Shown here piece by piece: positions 1 through 14,727 of a stretch of DNA of 64,000 nt. A program made the position numbers and the translations under genes. The notes beneath the pieces were generated by a model. It did no database searches and was not told where the DNA came from. It saw nothing but the letters and a program-made list of their open reading frames with translations. Position 1 is the stretch's first letter, and the number at the start of each line of letters is the position of its first letter. The stretch lies in assembly GCF_943734655.1 (NCBI RefSeq), contig NC_071355.1, forward strand, positions 203,234,439-203,298,438. Reading direction: 5' to 3'. This DNA is from Sabethes cyaneus. Taxonomy: Eukaryota > Arthropoda > Insecta > Diptera > Culicidae.

Positions 1-392
1 GCACGGTGGCTCAAGTTTTCTTGGAAGCTTCATGTTGGATATTTATTTGCGGGATTATGAGCTCGCCGAACTTGTCCACGAACGAATACCTACAAACAGA
101 GCGAGAGAGAGGGGAGCGAATTTTGCATCCAGTGAGCAGAGGTGCTGAACCCAAAATTGATTCACTCTTAGTGAAAAATGTAATTCTTGTTTGAAAAGCG
201 TATGTGTAATATCTGGTTTGTGACAATAAATTTAAACATGATAAGTAGGAATTTATGTAAATCAAAATTTTCATTCACTTGAATCTCGATAAGTTGTAAA
301 CTAATCCTCACAGAGCTTGGTAAGACAAATTCTGAATTTAAAAATAGTTATCTGTTATCTATAGTTATAGCCTCTGTTATCTGTTAACTAGT
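1..392. other. Unassigned AT-rich sequence
   Basis: I see no gene, RNA or clear repeat boundary here. Short open frames on both strands lack recognisable motifs and look like chance. Confidence 0.5.
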
Positions 393-574
393 TATTATCT
401 ACAATTTTGCTGAATGAAGTTTTGCTGTATCTTTTGAATTTACGGTTCTGCAATCCTAGTACCTCTTTAGTAACTAAATGAACGTTCATTTAGTCACTAA
501 AGAGTTACTAGAATTGTAGCGCCGTAACTACAAAAGATACAGCAAAACTTTATTCAGCAAAATTGTAGATAATA
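393..574. repeat. 182-bp near-palindromic inverted repeat
   Basis: The two arms read inward from TATTATCTACAATTTTGCTG and its complement at the right end. They meet at a perfect centre around position 483.5 (AAATGAACGTTCATTT). The arms pair over most of their length, with a few mismatches in the middle. This is the form of a miniature inverted-repeat element. The outer arm motif recurs in the element at 61384-61777, so it is a dispersed family. No target duplication could be assigned. Confidence 0.75.
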
Positions 575-664
575 CCGTTCGTCTCGGAGATGGTTGAACC
601 GATTCGTTCGCTATTACGCTTAAGGAGTTATCACCTTGTGGGTCACTATTGAAGTAATATTTTA

Positions 665-742
665 TTGAAACGATGGCCCTACAATTGATGAAGGGACGGT
701 AGGGGAAAGAAATGAAAATTTTTTGGTGAAGGAGGGGAGGGA
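665..742 (-). mobile_element. SINE 3'-end fragment
   Basis: This matches, in reverse, the 3' part of the SINE copies at 4940-5325 and 47120-47335. Shared phrases are the CAATTGATGAAGGGACGGTA block and the GAAATGAAAATTTTTTGGTG block. The tRNA-like head with A and B boxes is missing, so this is a truncated copy. Confidence 0.7.
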
Positions 743-855
743 AAGGGTCACTCTGCAAAGTGTAAACAAACCGAGTGAGGGTTTCTTTTTCTATGCTAGT
801 CCAGCAGAAAAGAACCCTCACTCGGTTTGGTTACGTTTTGCAGATTGGCCCTTTT
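743..855. repeat. Hairpin-forming inverted repeat
   Basis: The left arm (about 743-788) and right arm (about 808-855) are complementary around an 18-nt loop. The best paired part is AAACCGAGTGAGGGTT against AACCCTCACTCGGTTT. It abuts the SINE fragment. It is probably a small non-autonomous element or the end of one. No protein is encoded. Confidence 0.65.
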
Positions 856-1000
856 GAAAAGTTGGTACCGAATTTTCTTTGATTATACAATTTTTCATGA
901 ATCGTGCAAAATGTTTAGAAAGTAACTAGGAATGTGTTCACGTGACAGAGACTAATAGATTAAGTGAGTTGGTGGGATTTTCCTGGCCTTCTTACAAGTA

Positions 1001-1574
1001 GGGTAGATGCTCCAGTAATGGAGGTATTAGGTCAGGAGATAGTATTCAAAGAAAATTAGAATGCTCAATTTACCAGTTTCCAATTGAACTATATGATAAT
1101 ATGGTGCGCCATAATGTTGGCTTCATATACATACCAAAATTATACCATTCTGTTGGATAATCTGTCTAAAATATTGCTTTCCCTGACATTAGTCTGTGCT
1201 CCTAAAGTAGTGGTAATGTTCCTCTAATAGTGGAAAATTTGCCTATAATGGTGGAATTTTATTTGCCGCCCTTAGTAACGCTTGTAGTGAGCATGGCAGC
1301 AGGTGGATAACAATGTAGGCTAGTTTAAATGCTATGGTTTGTTATGAAGTTCTTTAGTAATTGCACCGTTTTGGTCTACTCAAAAGAAACTTGTAATTTT
1401 TGTACCAACGTCTTAAGTTTTAACTATATACGTTAGATAAAACTGTTAACAAATATACATTTAACAATCGAAAATTGATATTCTATCGAAATCATACTAA
1501 AATCCGCCAAAATTATGAAATGTTTCGAGTTTCCACTATTACTGGTACACCCATAACCACTGGTACATCTACCC
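1001..1574. mobile_element. TA-flanked MITE, 574 bp
   Basis: The left end reads GGGTAGATGCTCCAGTAATG. The right end, in reverse complement, reads GGGTAGATGTACCAGTGGTT. The terminal inverted repeats agree over about 16 of 20 positions. The element is flanked by TA dinucleotides at 999-1000 and 1575-1576, the target duplication expected of Tc1/mariner-type transposition. There is no transposase, so it is non-autonomous. Confidence 0.75.
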
Positions 1575-1674
1575 TACCATTAATAGATGGTAGATGGATT
1601 TTTTGCAGGCAGTTAACGTAGCTAGAGAAAAAAATTGAGTGTCGAAGTTAACTATTTCTCATAGCCTTGTAGTA

Positions 1675-1945
1675 GTGAGACAATTCTGTACTATTTTGAT
1701 ATTATCTTAAAGCTGGTAGTCATTGGAATAATCTTCCCGAAGACCGCAACTTTCTAGATAGCCAGCAGCGCAAGATACAGCCTGCATATGAATATTACAT
1801 ATAGACTGGTGTCACGCAGTGAGACAATTCTGCACTATTTTGCATACCACCTTGAAGCTGACAGTCCTTTGAATAACCTTTCCGAAGACTGCAACTAGCT
1901 AGACAATCCGCAGCGCAAGTTATAGCCATTTACAAATCCCTTGGA
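1675..1945. repeat. Two-unit diverged tandem duplication (period about 144 bp)
   Basis: Units start with GTGAGACAATTCTG near 1675 and 1819. They share blocks such as AAGCTGRYAGTC, CCGAAGACYGCAACT and CAGCGCAAG in the same order, with many substitutions between them. It is non-coding. Confidence 0.7.
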
Positions 1946-2222
1946 TATAGACCGCTATGTTGCGGAACGTTTTGGGGATTACGGTGAAAATATATATGAA
2001 ATCATAGTGGTCTATGTACATTGGTGTGAATAAATCGTATATTTTGACAAAAGTTGGGATTTTTATGTATTCTCATGTTGAATACACTACAATAACTTTA
2101 TACACTACATATTAGAACAATTGGTTTGGAGAAAATAATTATATAGAATTTGTTATAGAGTTTTTTAGACAATTGCGTCTCCTGTAAAATTAACCAAATG
2201 GTCAATAGACCACTATAATTCG
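1946..2222. other. Unassigned sequence
   Basis: AT-rich sequence between the 144-bp duplication and the next SINE. Nothing is recognised. Confidence 0.4.
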
Positions 2223-2600
2223 GAGCGGCTCAATTGATGAAGGGACGGTAGGGGAAAGAAATGAAAATTTTTTGGTGAAGGAGGGGAAAGAGCGGAAAGG
2301 TGAAGAGGGGATTACTGGTGGCTACGCTTAACAAGTAGTCGTTTTGACTCCTATGTTTTGTCCAATGCTGAAAGGTGCGTGGGTCGAACTAAACTATAAT
2401 GTGAGATTATAACCGGATTCCAACCCACAACACCCGCCAGGGAATGTGGTTCGCTGGTACTTGTACCTTTGAACCATAGACGCGCTGGACAAAAGGAGAC
2501 TGCAAAACCCGCTTATTAAGATAGCGACGCGTCTAGTTGGGTTTAGACACAAATTGTGCCTCTTCCTCCGTCTACTGAAGATAACCACCGATCGAGAAGT
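2223..2600 (-). mobile_element. tRNA-derived SINE, minus strand
   Basis: This is a reverse copy of the SINE at 4940-5325. On the minus strand there is an A-box-like TGGTTCAAAGG (2466-2476), a degraded B box GGTTGGAATCC (2415-2425), a C-rich/T-rich body, and the 3' motif ending in ATGAAGG and CAATTG complements. The order A box, B box, body, 3' end is that of a Pol III SINE. The mutated B box suggests an old copy. Confidence 0.75.
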
Positions 2601-3162
2601 TTAAATCTAACTTGTTTTTACTGGCAGGACGACGACACTATGCATGACCTTACGACTTGCAAGCATAGAGCTTTCTGACAGCTCAAGCACCCACACTAGC
2701 GAACACGAAATACGCGTGTATATACATGATGTTTACCTCATTTTGGGGAACAGCTGATGCTGGAGGAACAAACCGAAAAATAGCGATTACTAGTTGTGTT
2801 TCTCCGTTTGCCGCACTGCAGAGCACATATTTCGTTCAAATTTTCTATCCTGTTCCAAATTCAAGCACATATGTTGAAAATTTGCTGGTATTTAAGCCAG
2901 CGGAAGACGAAATTCATTCTGTACCTTGGTGACAAAGGAATGCATCTCTTTTGTTTACTATTGTTGTTTGCCTCATTTTCAAGCACCAATACACACATAA
3001 CTGGAAGGCTCTAATCTTCAGTGCACATGCGGGACGTTAGACAGTGGTGTATACGCCATCGCACGCTCTGCTGTCGCTAGGAATGGAAGTGTGTGGTGAT
3101 TTTTGCGCGCGCCTCTTGCATACACTGAGGGGAATGCCAAGACTGGGCTCTTTAGATGCCAG
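2601..3162. other. Unassigned sequence
   Basis: No gene or repeat boundary is recognised. Two overlapping plus-strand frames near 2726-3014 lack homology I can recognise. Confidence 0.4.
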
Positions 3163-3170
3163 AATCACAG

Positions 3171-4276
3171 TAGGGTTGTTGATATTCTGAAAAAAATATC
3201 GATATCAGTAATATCGATATTTGGACGAGCCTTGATTTTAACATCGATATTTAGGCTGGATATCGATAATTATATCGATATCGCAAAAACCCCGAAAACT
3301 GCGTAATCGCTCGAAATAGTGTGGTTTTACTTTTATGATGTTGATACATTCAGCGCACGTTTTCGTTGTGCCAAAGGCATCAAAACCCGTTAACGTGAAA
3401 TTGCACTTTTATCACGTAACATTTAGCTCTGCATGCAGCAGCTAATATTTAATAACATTAAGCTCTGCATGCACCACATTGATCCCCTCGAACAGACTGA
3501 CGGATAGGTCAAAAACCGGGTGAAAAATATCAGCAAGACTGTGATATTCACAAAAATACTCGCAAGTACAACTGTGTACAGTTATTGGAAGTCCCTATAA
3601 AAATTAATATATTGTGCATTTCCTACCATTTCGAACGCGAAGAATTATAACCGTCGCGGACGAAATCGTTGCGAGTACAAATTTTATTTATTTTGTCATG
3701 TAAACCGACAGCTTATTTGCTAGCCAAACAAGATATATTCGTTTACCTCACTCACAGTCGTTTTTACCTGCGACGATATCAAGCTGCCAAAAAATTGTGC
3801 AGCGCGTTTTGTTACAAACGGTAAGGACAATATCCCCAGGTAACCAATAAGCATTAGTATAAGCAGTAAATCAATCGTTTATTAGCATCCCTGGCGTTTT
3901 ATACTGCAGGTTGCTATTTATCAGCCTTTTGACTGCATAGCTGTTGTAAATTGGCATCCACACTTCTATTTAAATTCTTCTTGTTGGTAACTAGCTGCAA
4001 ATAAGCATTGTCAGCACTATAAGAGAGTTAGCAGTAAAGTAGCCGCATATTTAGCCAAAATAGCATTTAAGTAGTATTTAAGGCAACTTAAATGCTTATT
4101 GGCTTGCATTTAAATTGGATTGGAAATCCTTATTGGTTACCTGGGTCGTGACCGATATAGGCCGCAAATATCAAAATATTGATAATATCGGTCAGCTCAA
4201 TATCGGCCTCAATTATCGACATTTTAAAGGCGGAAAATCGATAATATCAAATATCGATATAATATCAACAACCCTA
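3171..4276. mobile_element. hAT-like non-autonomous DNA transposon with nested insertion
   Basis: Terminal inverted repeats begin TAGGGTTGTTGATATT at the left. The right end is the complement, ending AATATCAACAACCCTA with small differences. Both subterminal regions are rich in ATCGATAT motifs. The flanks AATCACAG (3163-3170) and AACCACAG (4277-4284) agree at 7 of 8 positions, matching the 8-bp target duplication of the hAT superfamily. The TIR start also resembles hAT ends. No transposase frame is present. The interior carries a second inverted-repeat element at 3835-4145. Confidence 0.8.
3835..4145. mobile_element. Nested inverted-repeat element, 311 bp
   Basis: The left terminus is CCCAGGTAACCAATAAG. 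The right terminus is its complement (CTTATTGGTTACCTGGG). The interior repeats AATAAGCATT and AAGTAGTATTTAAG phrases. It sits inside the hAT-like element, so it inserted later. I could not fix a target duplication. Confidence 0.7.
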
Positions 4277-4378
4277 AACCACAGTTTTTTTCACACGCAT
4301 AAATTTGAGACCCACCAATTATGTCAGTTCCTGTGAGTTCTGGTTCTACCAACGTGTCTGATCATTAAAGTACTTTAC

Positions 4379-4781
4379 CCAAGCAACACAGCTTGTTATA
4401 GAACAGTATAATATTACATATATCAGAATTTCTCTTTTACCTGAAAAGCGCAAAAAATTGAAGTCTAATGAAACAAGTATTGAAAGAAGTATGTATCAGG
4501 TTATTTCATACCAATTTAAAACGTTATTATAGCATAAGCTACAACTTGTTCTTCCAGTAGTTTAAATTTAGTAATGGAGACATAATAAAAACTTCGTGTT
4601 GACATGTAGACAAAACAAACATTATTCATTTGATACGAGCTGTCAAATAATTTCATGTTATCACAAAACATCTTAAAACCTTAATAATAACGACATATGT
4701 TTCCAAAGTACGTTTATAGTACTCTTAAGCGACTACTTTCCACGAATATTATTTTCTAACTTGTTTTGTGTGTTACTTAGG
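4379..4781. mobile_element. CCCAAGYAAC-terminal inverted-repeat element, 403 bp
   Basis: The left end is CCCAAGCAACACAGCTTGTT. The right end in reverse complement is CCTAAGTAACACACAAAACA. This terminus is shared with the elements at 22915, 27237, 31631 and 58224, pointing to one family with several size classes. No coding capacity was seen, and the target duplication is unclear. Confidence 0.55.
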
Positions 4782-4939
4782 TATAAACTATGTATGTTAC
4801 AGAAAAGAATACGATAGAAAAATTGAATATTGCGGAGGAAATGATAGGGCCCCAAATTTATGCGTGTGAAAAAATCTGTGAAAATGGCATCTATGCTTGC
4901 AAGAGACTACACGTGACGTTGTTCGTCTGTCAGCGTGTT

Positions 4940-5325
4940 AGACGCAATTGTCAGCGCGGGTTTTCGGGGAAAGGCCCAGTGCTTGCGTCGCTTAATACGT
5001 CGCTTTCTTAATAAGCGGGTTTTGCAGTCTCTTTTTGTCCAGCGCCTCTATGGTTCAAAGGTACAACTACCAACGAACCATGTGCCCTGGCGGGTGTTGT
5101 GGGTTCGAATCCGGTTTTAATCTCAGATTATAACTTGGTTCGACCCATGCACCTTCCAGCGTTGGACAAACGGTAGGAATCAAAACGACTACTTGTTAAG
5201 CGCCACCACCAATACCACCCCCCCCCATCCTAATCACTTTTCCGCTCTTTCCCTTCCTTCTTCACCAAAAAATTTTCATTTCTTTCCCCTACCGTTCCTT
5301 CATTAGTTGTAGAACCACCATTTCT
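4940..5325 (+). mobile_element. tRNA-derived SINE, most complete copy
   Basis: An A-box-like TGGTTCAAAGG lies at 5051-5061 and a perfect B box GGTTCGAATCC at 5102-5112, a spacing usual for tRNA-type internal Pol III promoters. Downstream comes a body with TTATAACTTGGTTCGACCC, a C-run near 5218-5227 and a 3' block ending near TCATTAGTTGTAGAACCACC. Copies lie at 2223-2600 (minus), 665-742 (minus, truncated) and 47120-47335 (plus). The 5' limit is approximate. Confidence 0.8.
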
Positions 5326-5439
5326 AAAAATATCAATTATAATTATAATTACATGTATGACCGAATTTCAAGGTCAAGACTAAAAAACATGAGATTAGTG
5401 CGAAGATATGTCCGAAACAAGGTCCGGAATATGTGAAAC

Positions 5440-5790
5440 TTGAACATAGAAGCACCTTGAATCAAAATAAACCCGTCATGCGACACCTCCAAGTACTCGA
5501 AATTGCATAACTAGACCATTGGTAGTCATCGGCTACATCTGAACACGTCCGGCAATGCTCCGAATCGGGGATCAGTTTCTGAATTGAACTAAAGTACAAC
5601 ATGTGACATCTTTATGTACTCAAAATTGCAAAAGTAGTTCATTAATAACCTGTAAAGTGCCCAGGATTACATTGGCCGCAGCCGTACACGTCCTGGGAAC
5701 GTTCCGAGTACATCCAGGAAAACGGCCAGTTTCTAACTTAAACCAAATCCCAGACTGCGACCCCTCTATTAACTCAAAATAACAAATAAC
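5440..5790. repeat. Diverged tandem repeats related to the 41.5-42.7 kb foldback arms
   Basis: Two diverged units share CATGYGACA, CAAAATTGCA, CATT-rich and GTCCKGG/CCGAAT motifs in the same order. Similar phrases (CATGCGACCCCTC, a CTAGATCACTG block, then GGACAAGTTCCGG) occur in the arms of the foldback element at 41555-42695. The relationship is by eye and needs alignment. Confidence 0.45.
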
Positions 5791-6317
5791 AAATAAAAGG
5801 AAAACATTTTTTGATTGCTTTCAAATATATACAAATTTATCAGTATCCCAAGCCACCATGTGAGTTTTATTGTACCCTTACCCTTAGGTGGTCTTTAAGA
5901 CCAATTTTGGTCTTAAATGCCTACATAAGAGTATAATAGAACCCAAATTGTTACTTGGGATATTACAAACACATGCATCTGTATTGATGATGACTACCAT
6001 AGTGTTATCAAAAAGTTCCGAAGGCGTTTCGAATTCTATCCCAAATGATAAATGAGATGATATAACAAAGGTTCCTTTCACGAATGGGTGGATTAAATCA
6101 GGTTTTATACATATGGAAATGTAACTGGGTAGAATGCTTCCATGCAATAATCAATTTCGCTCTATTATTAAAAGTAAAGTATTGTCAAATTGAGTTTTCG
6201 ATATAACAATAAATATTTTCATTTCAATCATACATATCAGTTTGAAACGAAATGAAATTGCTGTTTGTGCGTAAAACAGCCATAAATGTGTTTGAAACTA
6301 CATTTTTACCTTTGTTA

Positions 6318-7259
6318 TAGAGTAAGGAGGGGTAAAAGTGCGATTTAATGATTTATCGGTGCAGATTCCGAGTAAATTGGCTACATTGGCATTAATGGGT
6401 GACTACTTTGACAGCTTGAATCTAACGTAAACTTTGGTTGCTTACGAAGCATAGTTGCTGAGTTATGTACAAATGTTATTTTAGGGCGGTTTTGATGTAA
6501 TTTTTTGTTACACGGGTAATACGATATCAATGGGAGGATATTACTTGTTGAAAATTTGTAGCAGTGTTTTACATCACTCGCATATCTGCTTTGAAAATAC
6601 GGTGAAAAGAGTATACAAAATATATTTCGCTTTTCCATAATTTAATCAAACCCCGTCAAGCGCTTAGCGGGGTAAAAGTGCGATTCACGAACGGGGCAAA
6701 AGTGCGATTCATGGACGAGGCAAAAATGTATTGCTAATTATATACAGCTTTTGGCACTATATTACAGATACTAGAAATGGAAGATCTGCAGAAAACTGTG
6801 TGCTCTACAGATGTTGGTCGAAGGAAAACAATGTTTTTCCGCCGATGAAAGAAAAAACAAACGCTTGGGAAAGTTTCGATCTATCGGAGGCTGCAATACA
6901 CCAGCGCAAAATAGGAAAGGTGTAAATTGAGAATATTCCTTACCGAAACATACCGCAGATTGAAGATAATATGGTTTTGTTAGCTACTGCTGTGCTAATT
7001 TCACGGATTCGAGCTTCGCCCTTTTGCCCCGCGGTATTCGCTTTTTTGCCCCGCTAGTGGGGTAAAAGTGCGAATCGGCACTTAATCAGAAGAATGAAGA
7101 ATTTATTTTCAATAACACTATTGTTCCAGATGATTTATAGTTGAATGTAAAGACATTGAGTAGCTGCATCACTATAAAAAATATTTTGTTGTCCTTCTTT
7201 ATATCTCGCGAAAATTGATGACAACTTCAAACATCGCATTTATGCCCCGCCCTACTCTA
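6318..7259. mobile_element. TA-flanked inverted-repeat element, 942 bp
   Basis: The left end is TAGAGTAAGGAGGGGTAAAA. The right end is the complement of TAGAGTAGGGCGGGGCATAA. TA dinucleotides flank it at 6316-6317 and 7260-7261. The subterminal motif GGGGTAAAAGTGCGAT recurs inside near 6669, 6695 and 7060, and inverted near 7020-7050. Multiple internal copies of the end sequence suggest repeated internal duplication or nested insertion. No transposase is encoded. Confidence 0.7.
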
Positions 7260-7479
7260 TATGAAATGAAGTATACACGGGCAAAAATAGAACAATCTCA
7301 CCAGCAGTCCTTCGAATGGAATAGAGTTGCATCATTTGAGTTCCCATCAGTGCTTCCATTATTAATTTAATTTTTTCCTTTAGTATCCACCACCAATCCA
7401 ATCCTAATTTTATGTAAAACCTCGTGTCTAATTTTCGGTTTGTCTGGTTTGAAGTAAAACTACAAGTTCAAATTGGTCC

Positions 7480-7720
7480 AAATCGTTCAAATTCTAACAA
7501 CGTCAGTCTAACAACAGTCTAACAACGTCAAGTTTAATTTCATGTCAAATTGCATGTACGATTTCAAGTCTATTTTAATTCCAATGTTAAGCTCAATTTA
7601 AAGTTAAATTTAAACTCTGATTTCAAGTCCAATTTCAAGTACAATTTGAATTCTATTTTGAAGTCTAATTTTAAATGTAATTCCAAATCTCATCATAAGT
7701 CCAATTTCATATAGAAATCA
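7480..7720. repeat. Degenerate short tandem repeat (AATTTCAAGTC-like)
   Basis: A low-order array of roughly 12-16 bp units is built from variants of CAATTTCAAGTC and AATTCTAATTT. It begins with CAGTCTAACAA repeats near 7502. It is too diverged for exact copy counting. Confidence 0.6.
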
Positions 7721-7729
7721 TATAGAATT

Positions 7730-9300
7730 CGATGTGGAAAGAAGTCCGAAGCTGTTTTATGACATCTATGAATATCTTGTCAACTGATACTGAATTCAAT
7801 GCTTGCTTTTAGTGTAAAGTTTAATTTGTATGCAAATGTGGAAACTCTGATTTAACATCTTTGAACTGAATGAAACCGTACCGCTGTTGAAAGAGTTATT
7901 ATTTTAGTGATTGATAACTCAATCACTAAAATCCACAACCGTGGTTTAACTGTATTGTCCGTGGGGTAAATTAAAAAAAATCCGTTTCAAAAACGGATAT
8001 TTGAAAAAAAAAAAAACAAAATCAATTGACTGATTTTAATTCAATTATTGTTTGGCAAAACATTTGTTTTGCTGTTTGTAACTATTGAAGCAGATGATTT
8101 GCTGCAGCCTACTCAAACAAATTTGCTTGTACGTGTTTGATCGGATTTTTATCAACCACTTAATTGGCACACAAAACAAGCATGTAAATAGGACCATTAT
8201 TTGCCATACAATGAGGCCGGTTTTTGTAGGTCACCGAAAAGAACACATAATATTATGCCTATTATTAAGATATTCCACCGAAAGCCCCTTGTTTGCTTAC
8301 ATCTCGTTAATGCGTAATTTGTTTTTCGCTGCAATTAGCGTACATACATATTACTGACGCAGCTTCAATCTGTTTGACGTTCGGTTACTTCTCAATTAAA
8401 CTTTATTGATGCACTTTCAACACCTGCCGTCTGTGTGGCACTGCCGGTTAAGCGGTTGAACATAAAGCCACACAATGCCTCCTGCTGCCGACTGCCTATT
8501 GTATGAGTGGCACTGTAGTTCTAAGTTAGCAATATCATGGAATTATTTAAACTATGCTGATAAAATAGTTTGCCATTTCATTGATTCAAATTAAATTCGG
8601 TAGCTTCTATTCCAATCAGTTTAAATTATTTTTTGGTTAATTCAACTAATACAATGTGCATCGTCAAAAACAATTCGAATTTAGTCCTTAACTATATGCG
8701 TTTGCATACCACTGTGCCGGCGCTAGGTAGCTCGTGGTTCCTGTCAATATTTTAATTTAAAAATGTCACTTCACCGGTTTAATTTAAAAAGCTGCATGTA
8801 CAACACGACTTTATTAGGGTTTTAACCCACCCATCAATAGGCACCGGGAGCCGGGAGCTGATCCAGCAGTGAAGGAACGATGATCGAAATTGAACCGAAC
8901 CGGTTGGAAAAAATAAATGTACACACATGTGAGGGTGAGAGAAAGAAAAAAAAAAACAGAAGCAAAAGAACGAATGATGGGGGAAAATGGTCAGGATTTT
9001 AAAAAATTAATTAAAAATATGCTTCGGTTACTGATGAGGCTAGAGCTTTAAAAGTAACGTCTCTCTGCTCCTGCTGCCATGAACGTGTCGCGTTGGAGTT
9101 GGTGCCCGTTTGATGCTTTTCGTAATATGATGTATGTAGCCATCGGAAATGCAACGAACAACGTATAGAGAGCTCACTGTCTATATTAGTGATTTCTTAA
9201 TATCATGAGCTGTTTACTTTTTGTGATGAAAGAATATTTTTGCAGAATTACGTTCGAATCTGTCAGTTATACATAGCTTTATGTTAAGATTGCCTCATAG
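7730..9300. other. Unassigned sequence
   Basis: AT-rich sequence with a poly-A tract near 8008. No recognised gene or element. Confidence 0.4.
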
Positions 9301-9302
9301 GA

Positions 9303-9350
9303 CCCCACACGAACCTGCTCCGGTGGGGTCCTTGAAGAGAACCGTTTTCA
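9303..9350 (-). pseudogene. Tiny RTE-like C-terminal remnant
   Basis: The minus strand translates as KTVLFKDPTGAG. This resembles the KTVLFHNPTG stretch in the longer RTE-like remnant at 12903-13110 and the KKVLNNDPTG stretch at 20495-21335. It is too short for a firm call. Confidence 0.35.
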
Positions 9351-13110
<3,760 letters not shown>

Positions 13111-13139
13111 AAAATGTAATTAGGTAAAAAATGTGTAAT

Positions 13140-14110
13140 TTTTCAAAGGCAGTGTCTTCGAAGAAGTTCAATAATAAAATATAGCGCATATTTATGCACC
13201 ATAACAGTGACCGGGAATTCACCTGTTAGAGTTATACGAACTTTTGTTTTTTTTTTAAATAAGGCCATTGCAAATCATTTTCTAAGTTTTTGTCACCCCC
13301 CTTGGAAATTGGCTTGAAAAATTGGGGGGCAGAAAAATAATTTGAAGGATATGAGTCAAATTTTCTTTAATAAAATCAATTGTCTGCGGGCTCTACAGTC
13401 TGAAAAACTCGAAAAATGAGCGTACAAGTAGAGTTAACGCTTCTAGCACGAAACAAAAATGGAAATTCGAACAATGGAATTTCCGAAATTCGTCCAAAAA
13501 ATTTTTCTCTCGTTTTTGTCTTTTTTCGTAGATTTTTGCATAGAAAATAATAACGTAAATATTATAAGCAAGAATAGTTTCGGTTTTCACGTTTAAACTT
13601 TAAATAAAAATGCTTAAACCCAAGTTTTTTTTAGCTCGCTTTGTCTTTTTTCGCCCCCCCCCCCCCTTCCGTGGACGAACACCGGAAGGACAAAAACTTT
13701 ATAAAATATTTGTAATGGCCTAATTTAAAAAAAATCATTTTTCTCCATCTATCTTTCTGCAAAATATACTAAAATAAGCAACTTTGCTGCATATAATAAC
13801 TATCTATCTCTTACCGGTTGCGAAATATAATGATGAGTTAAAAATGAGCACTTAAAAATCAATTATGCTCAATAACTTTGCACACGGGGTCAGTCCCGGC
13901 GTAGTGGTCAGCATTCACGCCCCTCACGCCGAGGACCCGGGTTCAAATCCCAACCCGCAGAAGTCACGAATGACACAAGCTGTTAAAATGACTATAATCT
14001 AACAAAAAAAAACTTTGCACACGATTTTTTTATTGCTTTCAAGTGTTCTACAAAGTTATTCAGTATGCTAAAATACACATTATCTCTGAAGACTGTTTCT
14101 CTCTAGGATG
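13140..14110. repeat. Dispersed non-coding repeat, copy 1 (contains a SINE)
   Basis: 13149-13255 and 13850-14110 match 18755-18860 and 18875-19010 in the same order, with 10-20% difference. Copy 1 has extra sequence at about 13260-13840, including a C-run near 13660, and the SINE at 13887-14010. It encodes no protein. Confidence 0.7.
13887..14010 (+). mobile_element. tRNA-Glu-like SINE with perfect 13-bp target duplication
   Basis: The body has an A-box-like GGCGTAGTGGT, a CTC in the anticodon position and a B box GGTTCAAATCC. A short tail ends in A-rich sequence. The head resembles tRNA-Glu, with tRNA-Val as the alternative. Both sides carry AACTTTGCACACG (13874-13886 and 14011-14023). The related repeat near 18896 has the same site without the SINE, an internal empty-site control. 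Confidence 0.92.
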
Positions 14111-14725
14111 CATATTTAATCTCCTTCTTCTATATGGGTCATTCCATCTCAAACGTACACAAGGTTTGGATTCGACCATCAGCGATTTCAACCAAAGTTG
14201 TCATAATTGTTCATTCCGACCCCACAACCAATTTCCCAAAATATTGTGCCGATTGATCAATCCCCCAGCAGTGGCGCTACTTCCTTTTTTACAGATTTTC
14301 AAAAAAAGTCATTCTTCGGGTTCAAATATCTCTGATACTGTTTGATGTGAAGACATGCCAATATACTTTTTCTATTGATTTTTGGCCGCGCAATCGAATG
14401 ATGTTATCAGTTTTTATCTAATTTGTCAAAATCATACATTTTTTTGTGTTTTAAAATGAAAAATGCGCATATCTCAAAACACCCCCAATATTTTTCTTCA
14501 AATAAATATGCTCAAAATGTTCTCCAGAAAATTCTACACAAGAATCACTTAACTAGAAAAAACAATAATGGTAGTTTGGGAGATATGGCGTTTTGAATAT
14601 CGGGGGCATGCGTAATTTTAACTGAATTGTTTATCGAAAGTACGTTTAAACATGTCTACCTGAAGTTTTCGGACATTTTCATGACAAACATTTTTATAGC
14701 TCGTTAAGAGGAAGAGATAGAGAGT
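14111..14725. other. Non-coding sequence with repeat character
   Basis: Phrases such as GAGATAGAGAGTTAC occur both at 14713 and at 18530. The stretch is probably part of a dispersed repeat family rather than a gene. Confidence 0.4.
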
Positions 14726-14727
14726 TA

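Noticed and set aside
13887..13961. Functional tRNA-Glu gene
   Set aside because: The boxes and CTC are present, but the acceptor ends do not pair, and target duplications plus an A-rich tail mark it as a SINE.
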